64,000 nucleotides of DNA, taken from the IMG/VR virus record IMGVR_UViG_3300042987_002221, positions 1 through 64,000 of that record. The stretch is one strand, 5' to 3'. Positions 1 through 10,286 of the stretch are shown here, one piece after another; the stretch's first letter is position 1; the number at the start of each line of letters is the position of its first letter. A model generated the notes under the pieces. The model was not told the DNA's origin, made no database searches, and saw only the letters and a program-made list of their open reading frames with translations. The stretch comes from a virus. Both the position numbers and the translations under genes were made by a program.

Positions 1-3000
1 CAATAGTTGGAACAAGATTCTCAAGCACTACTTTTGATTTTACTGACGATGAAAATCAGGATAATGACACTATTTTTGATAACAATGCAACACAATTTAT
101 AGATCAATATCCAAATGCAGGTGCAGTCTACATGTTTGATTATGTAAGTAATTACAATGAAAACATAAATGATCCTGGAAAATACATTTATGCACAAAGT
201 GTTAATTCAAATGATCAAACATATGGAAGTCAGCCTAAATATGGAACTGCACTTGACTTCAACAACTTTAACGTATTGATCGGAACACCAGATCAAGATG
301 ATGGTATCGTAACCGTCTATACTAATAGCACACGTTTATCAGATTGGCAAGTTTACAGACAGTCAAGCAAAGTTGTTGATATTGAAAAGATTGCAAACAT
401 CCAATTGTTTAGTGCTGAAACCAATAACACATTAGTTAATATGGATTATATTGATCCATTACAAGGAAAAATTCTTGGTGCGGCTAGACAAAATATCGAC
501 TTTATTAGTAACGCTGATCCAGCTGGATACAACTCTGGATCTAATGTTAATGGTAAGTTAGTTTGGGGTGCAACTCAAGTCGGACAAATATGGTTCAACA
601 CTTCAAATGTAAGATTCGTAAACTATCATCAAAACAATGATATTGCATACAATAGTGAATATTGGGCCACTTTATTCCCAGGTAGTGATGTAGCAGTTTA
701 TTCATGGATATCAAGTGATGTGTTGCCTATAAACTACACAGGTCCTGGAACAGTTTATGATTTTGATAGTTATTCAACTCAGTTCATAATAAATGATCAA
801 GGAACACTTACCCCAGTATATTTCTATTGGGTAAGAAATTCTAACATTATCTTCATAAATCAAGGTAAAACATTAGCAGATAGTATTATTGAACGTTATA
901 TAGCTTCCCCTAAGTTTTCTGGTATAAGCTATTTTGCTCCATTGTTACCTGATGTGTTTGCACTTTACAATTCAGGACCATATATCAATGCATCTGATAC
1001 TTTATTGAATATAGGATTTGCAACTGGAAATAGTGATGATTTGACTCACAATCAATATGATTTGATAAGATCAAATTATGCTGATGACTTTTTACCAGGC
1101 GTACCAGACACAGTAGATGGTGTTCCTATCTCATTGTATGACAGATTGTTAGATAGTTTTGCAGGTTTGGATGAAGAAGGAGAAAATGTACCTGATATTA
1201 ATTTACCTAAACTAGTTCAAACTGGTATACTTGTAAGACCCAGACAAAGCTTTTTCTACAATAGGTTATTGGCATTAAAAAATTATATTCAGTATACCAA
1301 CACAGTTTTATTACAGTTCCCAATAACTGAACTTAAGCAGTTTAGTTTATTGTTCACTGAGGGTGCGATCAATCCTTCAACAGTAGATAATCCAGAATGG
1401 CAAGGTGGTCCTTTACCATTCTATCGTACACAAGATTACTGGGAATATGCAAATTGGTGGGCAACTGGATACAGTAATAATACTAAAGCTGCATATCAGG
1501 TAACTTACTATGCTGATTTGTCAACATTAACTGTTCCTTTTGGCACAATCGTAAATGTCACACAAAACAATACAGTAGGTGTAGAGACATATATCTACAC
1601 AGAAGTAGGTTGGATAAGAATTGGATTGCAGAATGGAACTATACAATTTAGTTCTTTACTGTATGATTACAGTGCAGGAAAGATTGGATTCGGTGATAAT
1701 TTCTTTGATGCAACACCATTTGATTCTTTCCCATCACAAGAAACAAGAAATATCATTCGTGCGATCAACGAACAAATTTTCACTGATGAATTTTCTATCT
1801 TTAGAAACAAGAGTTTGATTTTACTTTTTGAGTATATTCAAAGTGAAACATTAGAAAATCAAAATTACTTGCCTTGGTTAAATAAAACTTCTCTTGTTGA
1901 TGTTTTCCATACAATCAGAGAACTTAGACCTATACAAAATTTACAAAATGACAATGATCAATTTTTGGAAGGATATATCAGAGAAGCTAAACCTTATCAC
2001 GTAGTTATTAAAGAATTCACATTTAGATACACAGGTACAGATGTATATGAAGGTAACATAACTGATTTTGATTTACCTGCACAATATAATACCTCTGTTG
2101 ATAACTTTGTTTCACCACAATTAGTTTACTCAAATCCTGATAATGTTTATACATATTCTACTACCAGTGATATTTGGAATGATCAAAACTATAATCAATG
2201 GTTTAGTAACAGAGGATTAAGTCTGTCTAGATATGAAAATGTTCCAATAACATATCTTAGTTCATATCTTGCACTGAATACAACTTCAATGTCGGTTAAA
2301 AACATTAACAGTTTTCCTGTAACGGGAACTGTAGTTATTGGTAACGAAATTATTCAGTACAATAATATTGACAGAGAATTGGGACTACTAACTGAACTAG
2401 TGAGAGGAGTAGATGGTACAGCTATTGAAACTCACATTCCAGGGGATCAAATTTATATTAACTTACCTGAAGTATTAGTAATGGAATCAGGTAGAAATTA
2501 TGTTGAAGTTCCTGATGTTTATGCATTGATAGACACTACTGTATTTCCTCCCCCAATAAAACCAGCGTTATTGCAAGCAATAATGAATAATGGTAGGGTA
2601 ATAGGTGTAGAAGTAATAGATCCTGGAAAAGGATATATGACTATTCCAGAAATAATAATTGAACCTTCAGTTACTTTAGGGTTTTCAACTACAAATGTGT
2701 CATTTGCTAATGATGATATTGCCTTCACAAGCTCAATTGATCTGGAAATTAATACATTACAGACAGGTGATTTGGTACAATATAAAGTTGTTTCTGGAAC
2801 AAATATTGGCAATTTGATAGATGGTCAATGGTATTACGTTAATGTTTTACAAATTACCCCAAATCTGAAAATAGGTTTATACAACAACATACATGATTGC
2901 TATAACAATTTCAACAGAATAGATTTGTTGAATTTAGGTACAGGTGAATATCAGTTATGTATGGGTGCGAAGGCTATTTCAGTTGTTACCTCTAGACCAA

Positions 3001-6000
3001 CAAGAGAAAACAAAACTACTATCAAGTTTGACAGAACAAGTTATACAAGTCAAGTTACTAATTGGGAACCGGGTGGTTTCTACAGCGCACCCTTTGCGGA
3101 AACATTCCTATCAAGTTCAACGATTCAATTAGAAAGTGTTGATCCTCCGATTTCTAATATACTTGCAAGTTTCAATGGTTCAGTTTTTTCTATTAATAGT
3201 GTTGAAAATAATGAACAAATTACGTATAGTTCATTTTTACGTAGTGCATTGAGTACCTCATCATCTACCGACAGTATTATATTAGATGTAAGTTCTACTT
3301 TTGAGAATGGTTCTGGTTCAACAGTTGGCTTTTTCATTGGAATGCCTATACAATTCAGCGGTGCAATGATAGGTGGGTTAAGTTCAACTACTACCTACTA
3401 TGTACATAGTATTTTAGGATTAGATGAATTTACTGTTTCTACAATTGCAGGCGGTGATCCTTTAGGTAGTCCATTAGCACTTACTACTGCAACTGCTTCT
3501 TCGCCTTTGTATGTAAGTACCGGGCAGATCATAAATACTGCGGTTGTCTCAGTTAATTTTCCAAATATCAGAAATATTAATGCAACTACTGCTTTAACTA
3601 ATACCATAACAGTTCCTTATACTTTAGTTGGTACTGCTGGTACAAATGGTTTTTACACAAACTTACCAATATTCTTTACTGGAACTGAGTTTGGTGGAAT
3701 CAAATCAAATCAAACCTATTATGTTACTACTGTAATTGATGGTGAAAACTTTACAATGTCAGAAACAAAGGACCCAAATATATTTACCTTAGTTTCAACT
3801 GATGGTGCAAGTGACACAGTGACACTTGAAGAAACTACTGACACATTAGAAATTAATGAACCTATTATATTTACAGAATTGCAAATTGCAGGTTCATTAG
3901 TAACTAATTTTGGTGGAATCGTTGCAGGAACAACATACTATGTAATAGAGATAGTAAACACAACTCAGATTAAACTTGCAACTTCAGTTAATGGATCAGT
4001 TGTAAATTTAACTACTGTTGCAAGTGCAACAAACACAACTGGAAAAATGACCAGCCAAATTAACACTGTTGAGCTTACCTCTGCTTCAGGTAGTATGTTA
4101 TTGAACATGGATTCCCCAGTGAGTTCCGGACAACTGAACGGTCAAAGAGTTACATTCTATACAACTTCTAGTCAATATGTTGGAATAAATCCAACGAGTG
4201 AAACTTTAATTGAAGCAAGTATTAGATTAGTAAAAAATGTCACCACACTTACTGGTGGCATCGTTGTTTTGAATCCTACCAATCAATATTTTGACGATGC
4301 TACTGATAATTTTTATGTAAATATGCCAGTTGAATTTTCAGTTAACATAGGAAGTTTGACCGCTGCAACACAATATTATGTTGTTACAATAGACACCATT
4401 GAAATCACAGTTACTCAAACAATAGCAGTTACTAATATATTAGTATGCGATACCACTGATTTAATGTATGTAAATATGCCAATAAAATTTTCAGGATTTT
4501 CTGGAATTGGTGGAGTAGATTTAAATGAGATTTATTTTGTAAAAACAATTGTTAATGGGACACAATTTACTATATCAACCACTGAAGGGGGATCAACTTT
4601 GGTTGTCGCTAATGGCACAGGAACTATGGTAGGAACTGGAACTTCCTACGTTCAGGTTTCAACAACTAAAAGCGGAACACCTGCAACTACTGGAAATGAT
4701 AGTGTAACAGTTAGTGAATTAATTCAAACACCTACAACAGCACCAGAATTCAGTGTTAGCTATATTGCAGGTGGTTATAGAGTTGTAATTACTAATCCAG
4801 GTGAAGGATATGCAAATAATAACACATTGGTTATTACAGGCAATTTGATTGGTGGAACTACTCCTACTAATGACTTAACACTTACCGTTATTGATATAGA
4901 TACTGACGGAGAAATATTAAAGGTAATATGCCAAGGAAATCCTAACGATACAACAAATAGCTACTATTTAAAAGCTATAAATCAAACTGAATTTATGTTA
5001 TATGAAGATAACATGTTTACGATTCCGGTGAGTGGATTGACCTTACCGTATTCTGGAATAGTTTCTACAACAGTCGCTTCAATTTCAAGTCCAAACATAA
5101 CACTTACATCAGGAACTAATTTTTCAGTAAATGACATGGTAGTATTTACCGGTGATATAACTGGCGGTAACATTACTATTGGTGAAACATATTACATTTT
5201 AACCAAAGCAACTAATACTATAACAATAAGTACAGTACCGGGCGGGACAACATTTGCCGTAGGTTCTCCGTCAAATCAATCATTATCAATGGCTAAGATA
5301 GGATCAGTATTTGTTATAACTTCACCTTATGAATTCAAACAAAGTATAGTCAAATTTAATAACAGACTTTATGTTTGTATTGTAGGTAACAATGATGATG
5401 AATTTATTTCTTCAAAATGGCAACTTATACAATCTGATGATGTAAGATTAAATGCATTAGACAGAATAATGGGTTATTACTCACCAACTGCAAATATGCC
5501 TGGTTTGAATTTAACACAGTTGGTAAATGGAATAGCTTTCCCATACTTAACTTTATTGAATAATGCGTTTGAACCCTCACAACAGTTTGCATTAGATAGT
5601 GAAATAAGTGACAGAACGTTCACTAGTACCACTCCTACCGTATATGATTTTCAGGGCGCGACTTTTGCGTATGGTTATGGACCAGAAGAATTAGTTCCTG
5701 GCAATATTACTGATAGTTTAATGTTGCAAGTAAATACAACTCCTGGAACAGTATGGTCAGCAACAGAATATCAACATGTTGGGTACAATGTTGTATCTGT
5801 CGAACTTTCACCGGAATCAGGAACTCAAGTTGAATATTCTTTTAATAATGTTGTGCAGGTTCCTGCACAAATTAGTGTTTATTTAGTAAATGGATCAACT
5901 AATTTAGCAGAAAGGTATTTCGATTCAAACTACACTGTTGATTGGGTAAACAAAAAAATTATTCTAAATTCTCCATTGACTTATTTACCAATAGCAGATA

Positions 6001-8255
6001 GATTAATTGTTAATGTGTATGAAGTCGGAAACGGAAATCAGGTTGTAAAATCCTGCACTGACATTAACCCTATCATTACTAATGAAGATTCTGGTGATAG
6101 TGAAATTTATTTGGATTACTTATATTACAGTATAATTGATTTTACACTACAAACAGTTTACACTGATCCGATAGTTTATCATAACGGATCACAATTGGTT
6201 TATGGAGTTGATTATACCATTGAACAAATAGTTCCAGGAGACCTAAACAATTTAGCAAAACTAGTTTTTACAAATTCTTATGATGTAGATACAGACTTTA
6301 TAAGTTATACAATTTTTGGTAGCTCGGGTGATGCAAGTGAATATGGATATACAGTTCCTGAATATCAAGAATTTACTGCTGATGGTATAGTTTCTACCTT
6401 TAGTTTAACTAATTTTGTTGGACAAGATAATCCAGACAATGCAATTGTTGAATTAAACGGTTTAAGATTACCAGACACAGACTATACCATTAATAGTATT
6501 ACTAATCAATTAACTGTATCAGCGACACTAAACAATGGGGATATTGTTGGAGTAACTTCGTACAACAACACAGAACGTCAATATTTGAATACAGAGTACA
6601 ACATTACAGGTAATTATGTTTACCAAATTCAAACTATTAACAATTCAATTACGCCATATACTGCTCAACAAAGTCCAACCGCGTCATCAGCAGTAACAAA
6701 TAAAATTTCATTTGGTAGTACAGCTGGAATGGCTGTAAATCAAACAATACAATTTTTGGGAACAGCATTTGGAAACGTATTGACTGATGGAACTGTTTAT
6801 TTCATATTAACAGTTGTAGGTAATGACATAACTATTTCTACATCTTTAGGTGGAAGTACTTTTGATCCAGGAACAGCGACACCTAGTGCTGTTGTTGCTG
6901 TTGTGGGAGGACAACCTGCGGTAAGAGTTACGTTTGCGACTGCTACTACATTTGCGGAAAATGATAGAATTAGAATTGACGGAGTCGTTGGATCAGTTCA
7001 ACTTAACAATAACTTGTATTATGTAAAGAAGATAACATCTTCTATCTTTGATTTGTACAATACTGCATACAATTCAGGAATCAATGCAATAAATGATCCA
7101 GTACTTTCAGTGTCAACTTATATAAGTGGTGGCTTTGGATGGTTAAGAGATAATTTCTTGTTACCATCAGCGGCAAACGCAACAGCTACTACTGCAAGTA
7201 CAAACATAATAACTGTTAATGATACTAGTAAACTAGTGGTAGATACTCCGGTGTATTTTACTCAAATGATAATTTCTAGTAATCCAGTAACAACATTTGG
7301 AAACATCTCTGATGGACAGGAATATTATGTAAGAGAAATAGTAAGCGGAACTCAATTTACAATTTCAACAACAAGAGGCGGAGACGAACTAAGTCTTAGT
7401 AATGCAACCGGAACCATGAATGTCACGCAATGGGAGCAAACTAATACTGATAGATTATGGGTAACATTGAATGGTTATAAAGTTTCTACTAATTTATTAA
7501 AAATAAACAATGTAAATGAGTTAAGTATTTTAACTTCAATAACTAACACCGATACTGTAATCATCACAAGTATGATGCCATCAGCAACCCCAAATCAAGA
7601 AAAATTCTTCATCAATGTAAATGCTTTAAATCAACCTTTAGTTTATAGACAAAACCCTTCAACTGTAACTTGGTTAACTGAAGATTTTAAATTTACTGAT
7701 GAAACTATATATGTAAACGACGTTTTAAAGTTAGTAACTATAACAACTCAAGTTGAAACTAATATTTCCGCAGTTTCAGGGGAATATTTTATTGGATTAA
7801 CTGCTGATAAAAACATAATAAATAGTGTAACTGTTTATAACGAAAATACAAGTTCATATATAAGTTCTTCTTATTACACTATTGAAGTTATTGATTTAGT
7901 TCCAACGTTAATAATTGAAGCTGACCCACTGGTAATAAATGATGGACAAACATTGACAATAACAATTACAGAAGGTGATACTATCTTTATTAATGGGGAA
8001 CAAATAGGATTTACCACTATTAATGTTGCGGCAAATACTATAACAGGTCTATCAAGAGGAATAAACACAACCGGTACTCAAAATTTGATACCTAAATATA
8101 CCAAAGTTTATGGCTTGTTAAATACTAATAAAATGCCAGAAAATTATTACGATTTAGAATGGAACTCTTATTTTTATAACAGCACAGAAGGTGATCCGTT
8201 GCAAATTAGTACAACAGATAGTGCTATTTTCTTAAGGATCGATTCAAATGAATGA
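1..8255 (+). CDS. Giant virion structural protein (tail/baseplate-type), 5' end outside window
   Basis: The reading frame is open from the first bases, so the protein starts upstream; 2750 residues are visible. The visible N-terminus resembles FG-GAP/integrin-type beta repeats (GAVYMFDYV, then YGTALDFNNF with LIGTPDQDDG). The middle and C-terminal parts hold about nine or ten divergent beta modules with the pattern FGGI-x-GTTYYV-x-IVNGTQFTISTT-x-GG, plus segments such as REAKPYHVVIKEF. It is rich in Thr, Asn, Ser and Val and lacks membrane segments. Size, composition and position ahead of fibre-like genes suggest a tail, baseplate or fibre component, but I recognise no named T4 homologue. The structural role is inference. 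Confidence 0.75.
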   Translation, partial: IVGTRFSSTTFDFTDDENQDNDTIFDNNATQFIDQYPNAGAVYMFDYVSNYNENINDPGKYIYAQSVNSNDQTYGSQPKYGTALDFNNFNVLIGTPDQDDGIVTVYTNSTRLSDWQVYRQSSKVVDIEKIANIQLFSAETNNTLVNMDYIDPLQGKILGAARQNIDFISNADPAGYNSGSNVNGKLVWGATQVGQIWFNTSNVRFVNYHQNNDIAYNSEYWATLFPGSDVAVYSWISSDVLPINYTGPGTVYDFDSYSTQFIINDQGTLTPVYFYWVRNSNIIFINQGKTLADSIIERYIASPKFSGISYFAPLLPDVFALYNSGPYINASDTLLNIGFATGNSDDLTHNQYDLIRSNYADDFLPGVPDTVDGVPISLYDRLLDSFAGLDEEGENVPDINLPKLVQTGILVRPRQSFFYNRLLALKNYIQYTNTVLLQFPITELKQFSLLFTEGAINPSTVDNPEWQGGPLPFYRTQDYWEYANWWATGYSNNTKAAYQVTYYADLSTLTVPFGTIVNVTQNNTVGVETYIYTEVGWIRIGLQNGTIQFSSLLYDYSAGKIGFGDNFFDATPFDSFPSQETRNIIRAINEQIFTDEFSIFRNKSLILLFEYIQSETLENQNYLPWLNKTSLVDVFHTIRELRPIQNLQNDNDQFLEGYIREAKPYHVVIKEFTFRYTGTDVYEGNITDFDLPAQYNTSVDNFVSPQLVYSNPDNVYTYSTTSDIWNDQNYNQWFSNRGLSLSRYENVPITYLSSYLALNTTSMSVKNINSFPVTGTVVIGNEIIQYNNIDRELGLLTELVRGVDGTAIETHIPGDQIYINLPEVLVMESGRNYVEVPDVYALIDTTVFPPPIKPALLQAIMNNGRVIGVEVIDPGKGYMTIPEIIIEPSVTLGFSTTNVSFANDDIAFTSSIDLEINTLQTGDLVQYKVVSGTNIGNLIDGQWYYVNVLQITPNLKIGLYNNIHDCYNNFNRIDLLNLGTGEYQLCMGAKAISVVTSRPTRENKTTIKFDRTSYTSQVTNWEPGGFYSAPFAETFLSSSTIQLESVDPPISNILASFNGSVFSINSVENNEQITYSSFLRSALSTSSSTDSIILDVSSTFENGSGSTVGFFIGMPIQFSGAMIGGLSSTTTYYVHSILGLDEFTVSTIAGGDPLGSPLALTTATASSPLYVSTGQIINTAVVSVNFPNIRNINATTALTNTITVPYTLVGTAGTNGFYTNLPIFFTGTEFGGIKSNQTYYVTTVIDGENFTMSETKDPNIFTLVSTDGASDTVTLEETTDTLEINEPIIFTELQIAGSLVTNFGGIVAGTTYYVIEIVNTTQIKLATSVNGSVVNLTTVASATNTTGKMTSQINTVELTSASGSMLLNMDSPVSSGQLNGQRVTFYTTSSQYVGINPTSETLIEASIRLVKNVTTLTGGIVVLNPTNQYFDDATDNFYVNMPVEFSVNIGSLTAATQYYVVTIDTIEITVTQTIAVTNILVCDTTDLMYVNMPIKFSGFSGIGGVDLNEIYFVKTIVNGTQFTISTTEGGSTLVVANGTGTMVGTGTSYVQVSTTKSGTPATTGNDSVTVSELIQTPTTAPEFSVSYIAGGYRVVITNPGEGYANNNTLVITGNLIGGTTPTNDLTLTVIDIDTDGEILKVICQGNPNDTTNSYYLKAINQTEFMLYEDNMFTIPVSGLTLPYSGIVSTTVASISSPNITLTSGTNFSVNDMVVFTGDITGGNITIGETYYILTKATNTITISTVPGGTTFAVGSPSNQSLSMAKIGSVFVITSPYEFKQSIVKFNNRLYVCIVGNNDDEFISSKWQLIQSDDVRLNALDRIMGYYSPTANMPGLNLTQLVNGIAFPYLTLLNNAFEPSQQFALDSEISDRTFTSTTPTVYDFQGATFAYGYGPEELVPGNITDSLMLQVNTTPGTVWSATEYQHVGYNVVSVELSPESGTQVEYSFNNVVQVPAQISVYLVNGSTNLAERYFDSNYTVDWVNKKIILNSPLTYLPIADRLIVNVYEVGNGNQVVKSCTDINPIITNEDSGDSEIYLDYLYYSIIDFTLQTVYTDPIVYHNGSQLVYGVDYTIEQIVPGDLNNLAKLVFTNSYDVDTDFISYTIFGSSGDASEYGYTVPEYQEFTADGIVSTFSLTNFVGQDNPDNAIVELNGLRLPDTDYTINSITNQLTVSATLNNGDIVGVTSYNNTERQYLNTEYNITGNYVYQIQTINNSITPYTAQQSPTASSAVTNKISFGSTAGMAVNQTIQFLGTAFGNVLTDGTVYFILTVVGNDITISTSLGGSTFDPGTATPSAVVAVVGGQPAVRVTFATATTFAENDRIRIDGVVGSVQLNNNLYYVKKITSSIFDLYNTAYNSGINAINDPVLSVSTYISGGFGWLRDNFLLPSAANATATTASTNIITVNDTSKLVVDTPVYFTQMIISSNPVTTFGNISDGQEYYVREIVSGTQFTISTTRGGDELSLSNATGTMNVTQWEQTNTDRLWVTLNGYKVSTNLLKINNVNELSILTSITNTDTVIITSMMPSATPNQEKFFINVNALNQPLVYRQNPSTVTWLTEDFKFTDETIYVNDVLKLVTITTQVETNISAVSGEYFIGLTADKNIINSVTVYNENTSSYISSSYYTIEVIDLVPTLIIEADPLVINDGQTLTITITEGDTIFINGEQIGFTTINVAANTITGLSRGINTTGTQNLIPKYTKVYGLLNTNKMPENYYDLEWNSYFYNSTEGDPLQISTTDSAIFLRIDSNE

Positions 8256-8261
8256 TAAATA
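8254..8261 (+). promoter_or_regulatory. T4-type late promoter-like octamer
   Basis: GATAAATA overlaps the stop codon of the giant structural gene and matches 7 of 8 bases of the T4 late consensus TATAAATA. Its last A lies 5 bases before the ATG of the 46-codon gene that follows, and no Shine-Dalgarno sequence is visible. Confidence 0.5.
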
Positions 8262-8265
8262 CATT

Positions 8266-8406
8266 ATGGAACAAAATAAAGTATTAAATACCAAACAGGA
8301 AAAAAACAAACCAAATGAGCAGGCGGGTTTTTATTTTTCTACTCATTTGAAGATTTTTGATCCTAAAACTCAAAAAGTATTAGTACAAAAAAGAGGCGAT
8401 AACTGA
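8266..8406 (+). CDS. Small protein resembling the N-terminus of the next gene's product
   Basis: A 46-codon frame fills the gap between two structural genes and ends in a TGATG overlap with the next start. Its second half (STHLKIFDPKTQKVLVQKR) aligns with the first 30 residues of the following protein (IQGSIKIFDPNTSEVFVEK), sharing KIFDP and spaced Lys/Val positions. It could be a truncated duplicate of that N-terminal strand-rich segment or a small accessory subunit. The tight junctions and precise fit between neighbours support translation. Function unknown. Confidence 0.6.
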   Translation: MEQNKVLNTKQEKNKPNEQAGFYFSTHLKIFDPKTQKVLVQKRGDN

Positions 8407-9026
8407 TGTCAACAATTAATGTGTCATATAAAATTCAAGGATCAATAAAGATATTTGACCCCAACACCAGTGAAGTATTTGTTGAAAAAAACAATCAAAT
8501 AAACTATGAGAATATGTCTATTGCTATAGCAGATTCTTTGAGTAACAGAGGATATGGAACTATTTATCAAATGGCGTTTGGAAATGGTGGAGCATCCGTT
8601 GATAGCACTGGCGTCATAACCTATTTGCCACCTAATACTACTGGGCAGAATTCTGCTTTGTATAATCAAACATATCAAAAAGTAGTTGATGATACGAGTG
8701 TATTCAATTTAGACCCATCTAGAAACAAAATGATTGTTACACATACCGCAGGAAACTACTATACTGATATTTTAGTTCAGTGTTTACTAGATTACGGCGA
8801 ACCATTTGGTCAAGATGCATTTGATAATGGCACTTTGTATGATGGGCAATTTGTTTTTGATGAATTGGGGTTACAAGCTAGATATGGTACCGATGAAAAC
8901 GGACAAGTAATTACAAAATTGTTGACCCATGTGATTTTTCACCCGGTGCAGAAAAGTTTAAACAGACAAATTCAAATAGATTATACGGTTAGAATTCAAT
9001 CACTAACCAACATGATAACTATATAA
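8406..9026 (+). CDS. Conserved phage tail-type structural protein
   Basis: A 206-residue soluble protein with no signal peptide or membrane span. It begins with a short beta segment around KIFDPNTSEVFVEKNNQI, followed by a glycine-rich stretch (MAFGNGGASVD) and a C-terminal half ending LLTHVIFHPVQKSLNRQIQIDYTVRI-like. The start overlaps the previous stop (TGATG), with an AGAGG-type ribosome site inside the upstream gene. It sits between the giant structural gene and a fibre-like gene, which supports a baseplate or tail role. I do not recognise a specific T4 counterpart. Confidence 0.65.
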   Translation: MSTINVSYKIQGSIKIFDPNTSEVFVEKNNQINYENMSIAIADSLSNRGYGTIYQMAFGNGGASVDSTGVITYLPPNTTGQNSALYNQTYQKVVDDTSVFNLDPSRNKMIVTHTAGNYYTDILVQCLLDYGEPFGQDAFDNGTLYDGQFVFDELGLQARYGTDENGQVITKLLTHVIFHPVQKSLNRQIQIDYTVRIQSLTNMITI

Positions 9027-9038
9027 TAGGATAGGAAA

Positions 9039-10277
9039 ATGGCATACACAATTGTTAAAAGTGACGGTACAGTATTAACAACTGTTCCAGATGGCACAAT
9101 TAATACTACAAGTACATCGTTAGGTTTACCTGGAAGAAATTATGCTGGGTATGGGCAATCAGTTGATACTAATTTTGTTAGAACATTAGAAAACTTTGCA
9201 GATACTGTTCCACCTGACAATCCAATACGAGGTCAGTTATGGTTTAATATCAACAATAATATAATGTATGTTTGTCCTAGTGATGGTGAAACTGATCCCA
9301 ATAATTGGCTTCAATTGACATCATCAATAGGAACGGGAACAACAACATTCGGTTCAGTTACTATAACTACTACTGCTGAGATTAATAGTTTGAGTGTTAT
9401 TAATGATATAAACTGTAGTGGAAATATGTTTGCATTAAATGCAACACTAACTGGAAATATAACTGCTTCAAATGCTATTATTACTACTGCAAATTTAAGT
9501 ACTGTGAATACTACCGTTATTGATGCAGGATCTTCAACTACCGGCGGAGTACTTACTGGAACTTGGACAGTAGTAGGAAATGGTACTGCAAATAGTATTT
9601 CAGGTACTGCATTCTATTCTAACATAGGTAATATTGTTGTTAAGGGTCCAGGGTCTATTGGCATAGTTTCCGATTACTTCTATTATAGCAATGGTTCACC
9701 GATAAGTTTTGCAGGTTCTTATGGAAATAGCAACGTTTCAGCATATTTACCAACATATGCAGGAACAATAGGTGACGGATCAGCAACAGCGACTTTTAAT
9801 GGAAGAGTAATTAATACTGGTGCAAATACGACAGCAGGTAATATAACTGGTAATTGGACTTTAACAGCAGGTAGTAGATTACAAGCAACTTATGCTGACC
9901 TTGCTGAAAGATTTGAAGCTGACGAAATTTATGAGCCCGGAACCGTTGTAGAATTGGGCGGATTAAAAGAAATTACTATGGTTAAATCCGAATTAAGTGA
10001 AGATGTTTTCGGCGTAGTAAGTAATACTGCTGCTTATCTAATGAATGCAGGTGCCGGAGACGACAATACACATCCCCCAATTGCTGTTAGCGGAAGAGTA
10101 CATGTTAAGGTAAAGGGAACAGTTAAAAAAGGTGACCGACTTGTCAGCGCTGGCAATGGATTGGCTAGATCAGCTAAACAGGGTGAAGCAACAGCATTTA
10201 ATACTTTAGGAAGGTCATTGGCTGACAAAGGCTCAATTGATGTGGGTATGGTCGAAGCCATAGTTGTAATTAAGTAA
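9039..10277 (+). CDS. Putative tail fibre protein
   Basis: The N-terminal region (DGTINTTSTSLGLPGRNYAGYGQ, then RGQLWFNINN) looks like an attachment domain. Residues from about 105 to 280 are a Thr/Asn/Gly-rich repetitive shaft, and the last 125 residues form a compact domain starting YADLAERFEADEIYEPGTVV. That C-terminal domain, with GRVHVKVKGTVKKGDRLV near its end, resembles the terminal domains of fibres that help trimerisation or self-cleavage, but I cannot assign it to one family. A good ribosome site (AGGATAGGAAA) precedes the ATG. Confidence 0.7.
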   Translation: MAYTIVKSDGTVLTTVPDGTINTTSTSLGLPGRNYAGYGQSVDTNFVRTLENFADTVPPDNPIRGQLWFNINNNIMYVCPSDGETDPNNWLQLTSSIGTGTTTFGSVTITTTAEINSLSVINDINCSGNMFALNATLTGNITASNAIITTANLSTVNTTVIDAGSSTTGGVLTGTWTVVGNGTANSISGTAFYSNIGNIVVKGPGSIGIVSDYFYYSNGSPISFAGSYGNSNVSAYLPTYAGTIGDGSATATFNGRVINTGANTTAGNITGNWTLTAGSRLQATYADLAERFEADEIYEPGTVVELGGLKEITMVKSELSEDVFGVVSNTAAYLMNAGAGDDNTHPPIAVSGRVHVKVKGTVKKGDRLVSAGNGLARSAKQGEATAFNTLGRSLADKGSIDVGMVEAIVVIK

Positions 10278-10286
10278 AGGTTTAAG

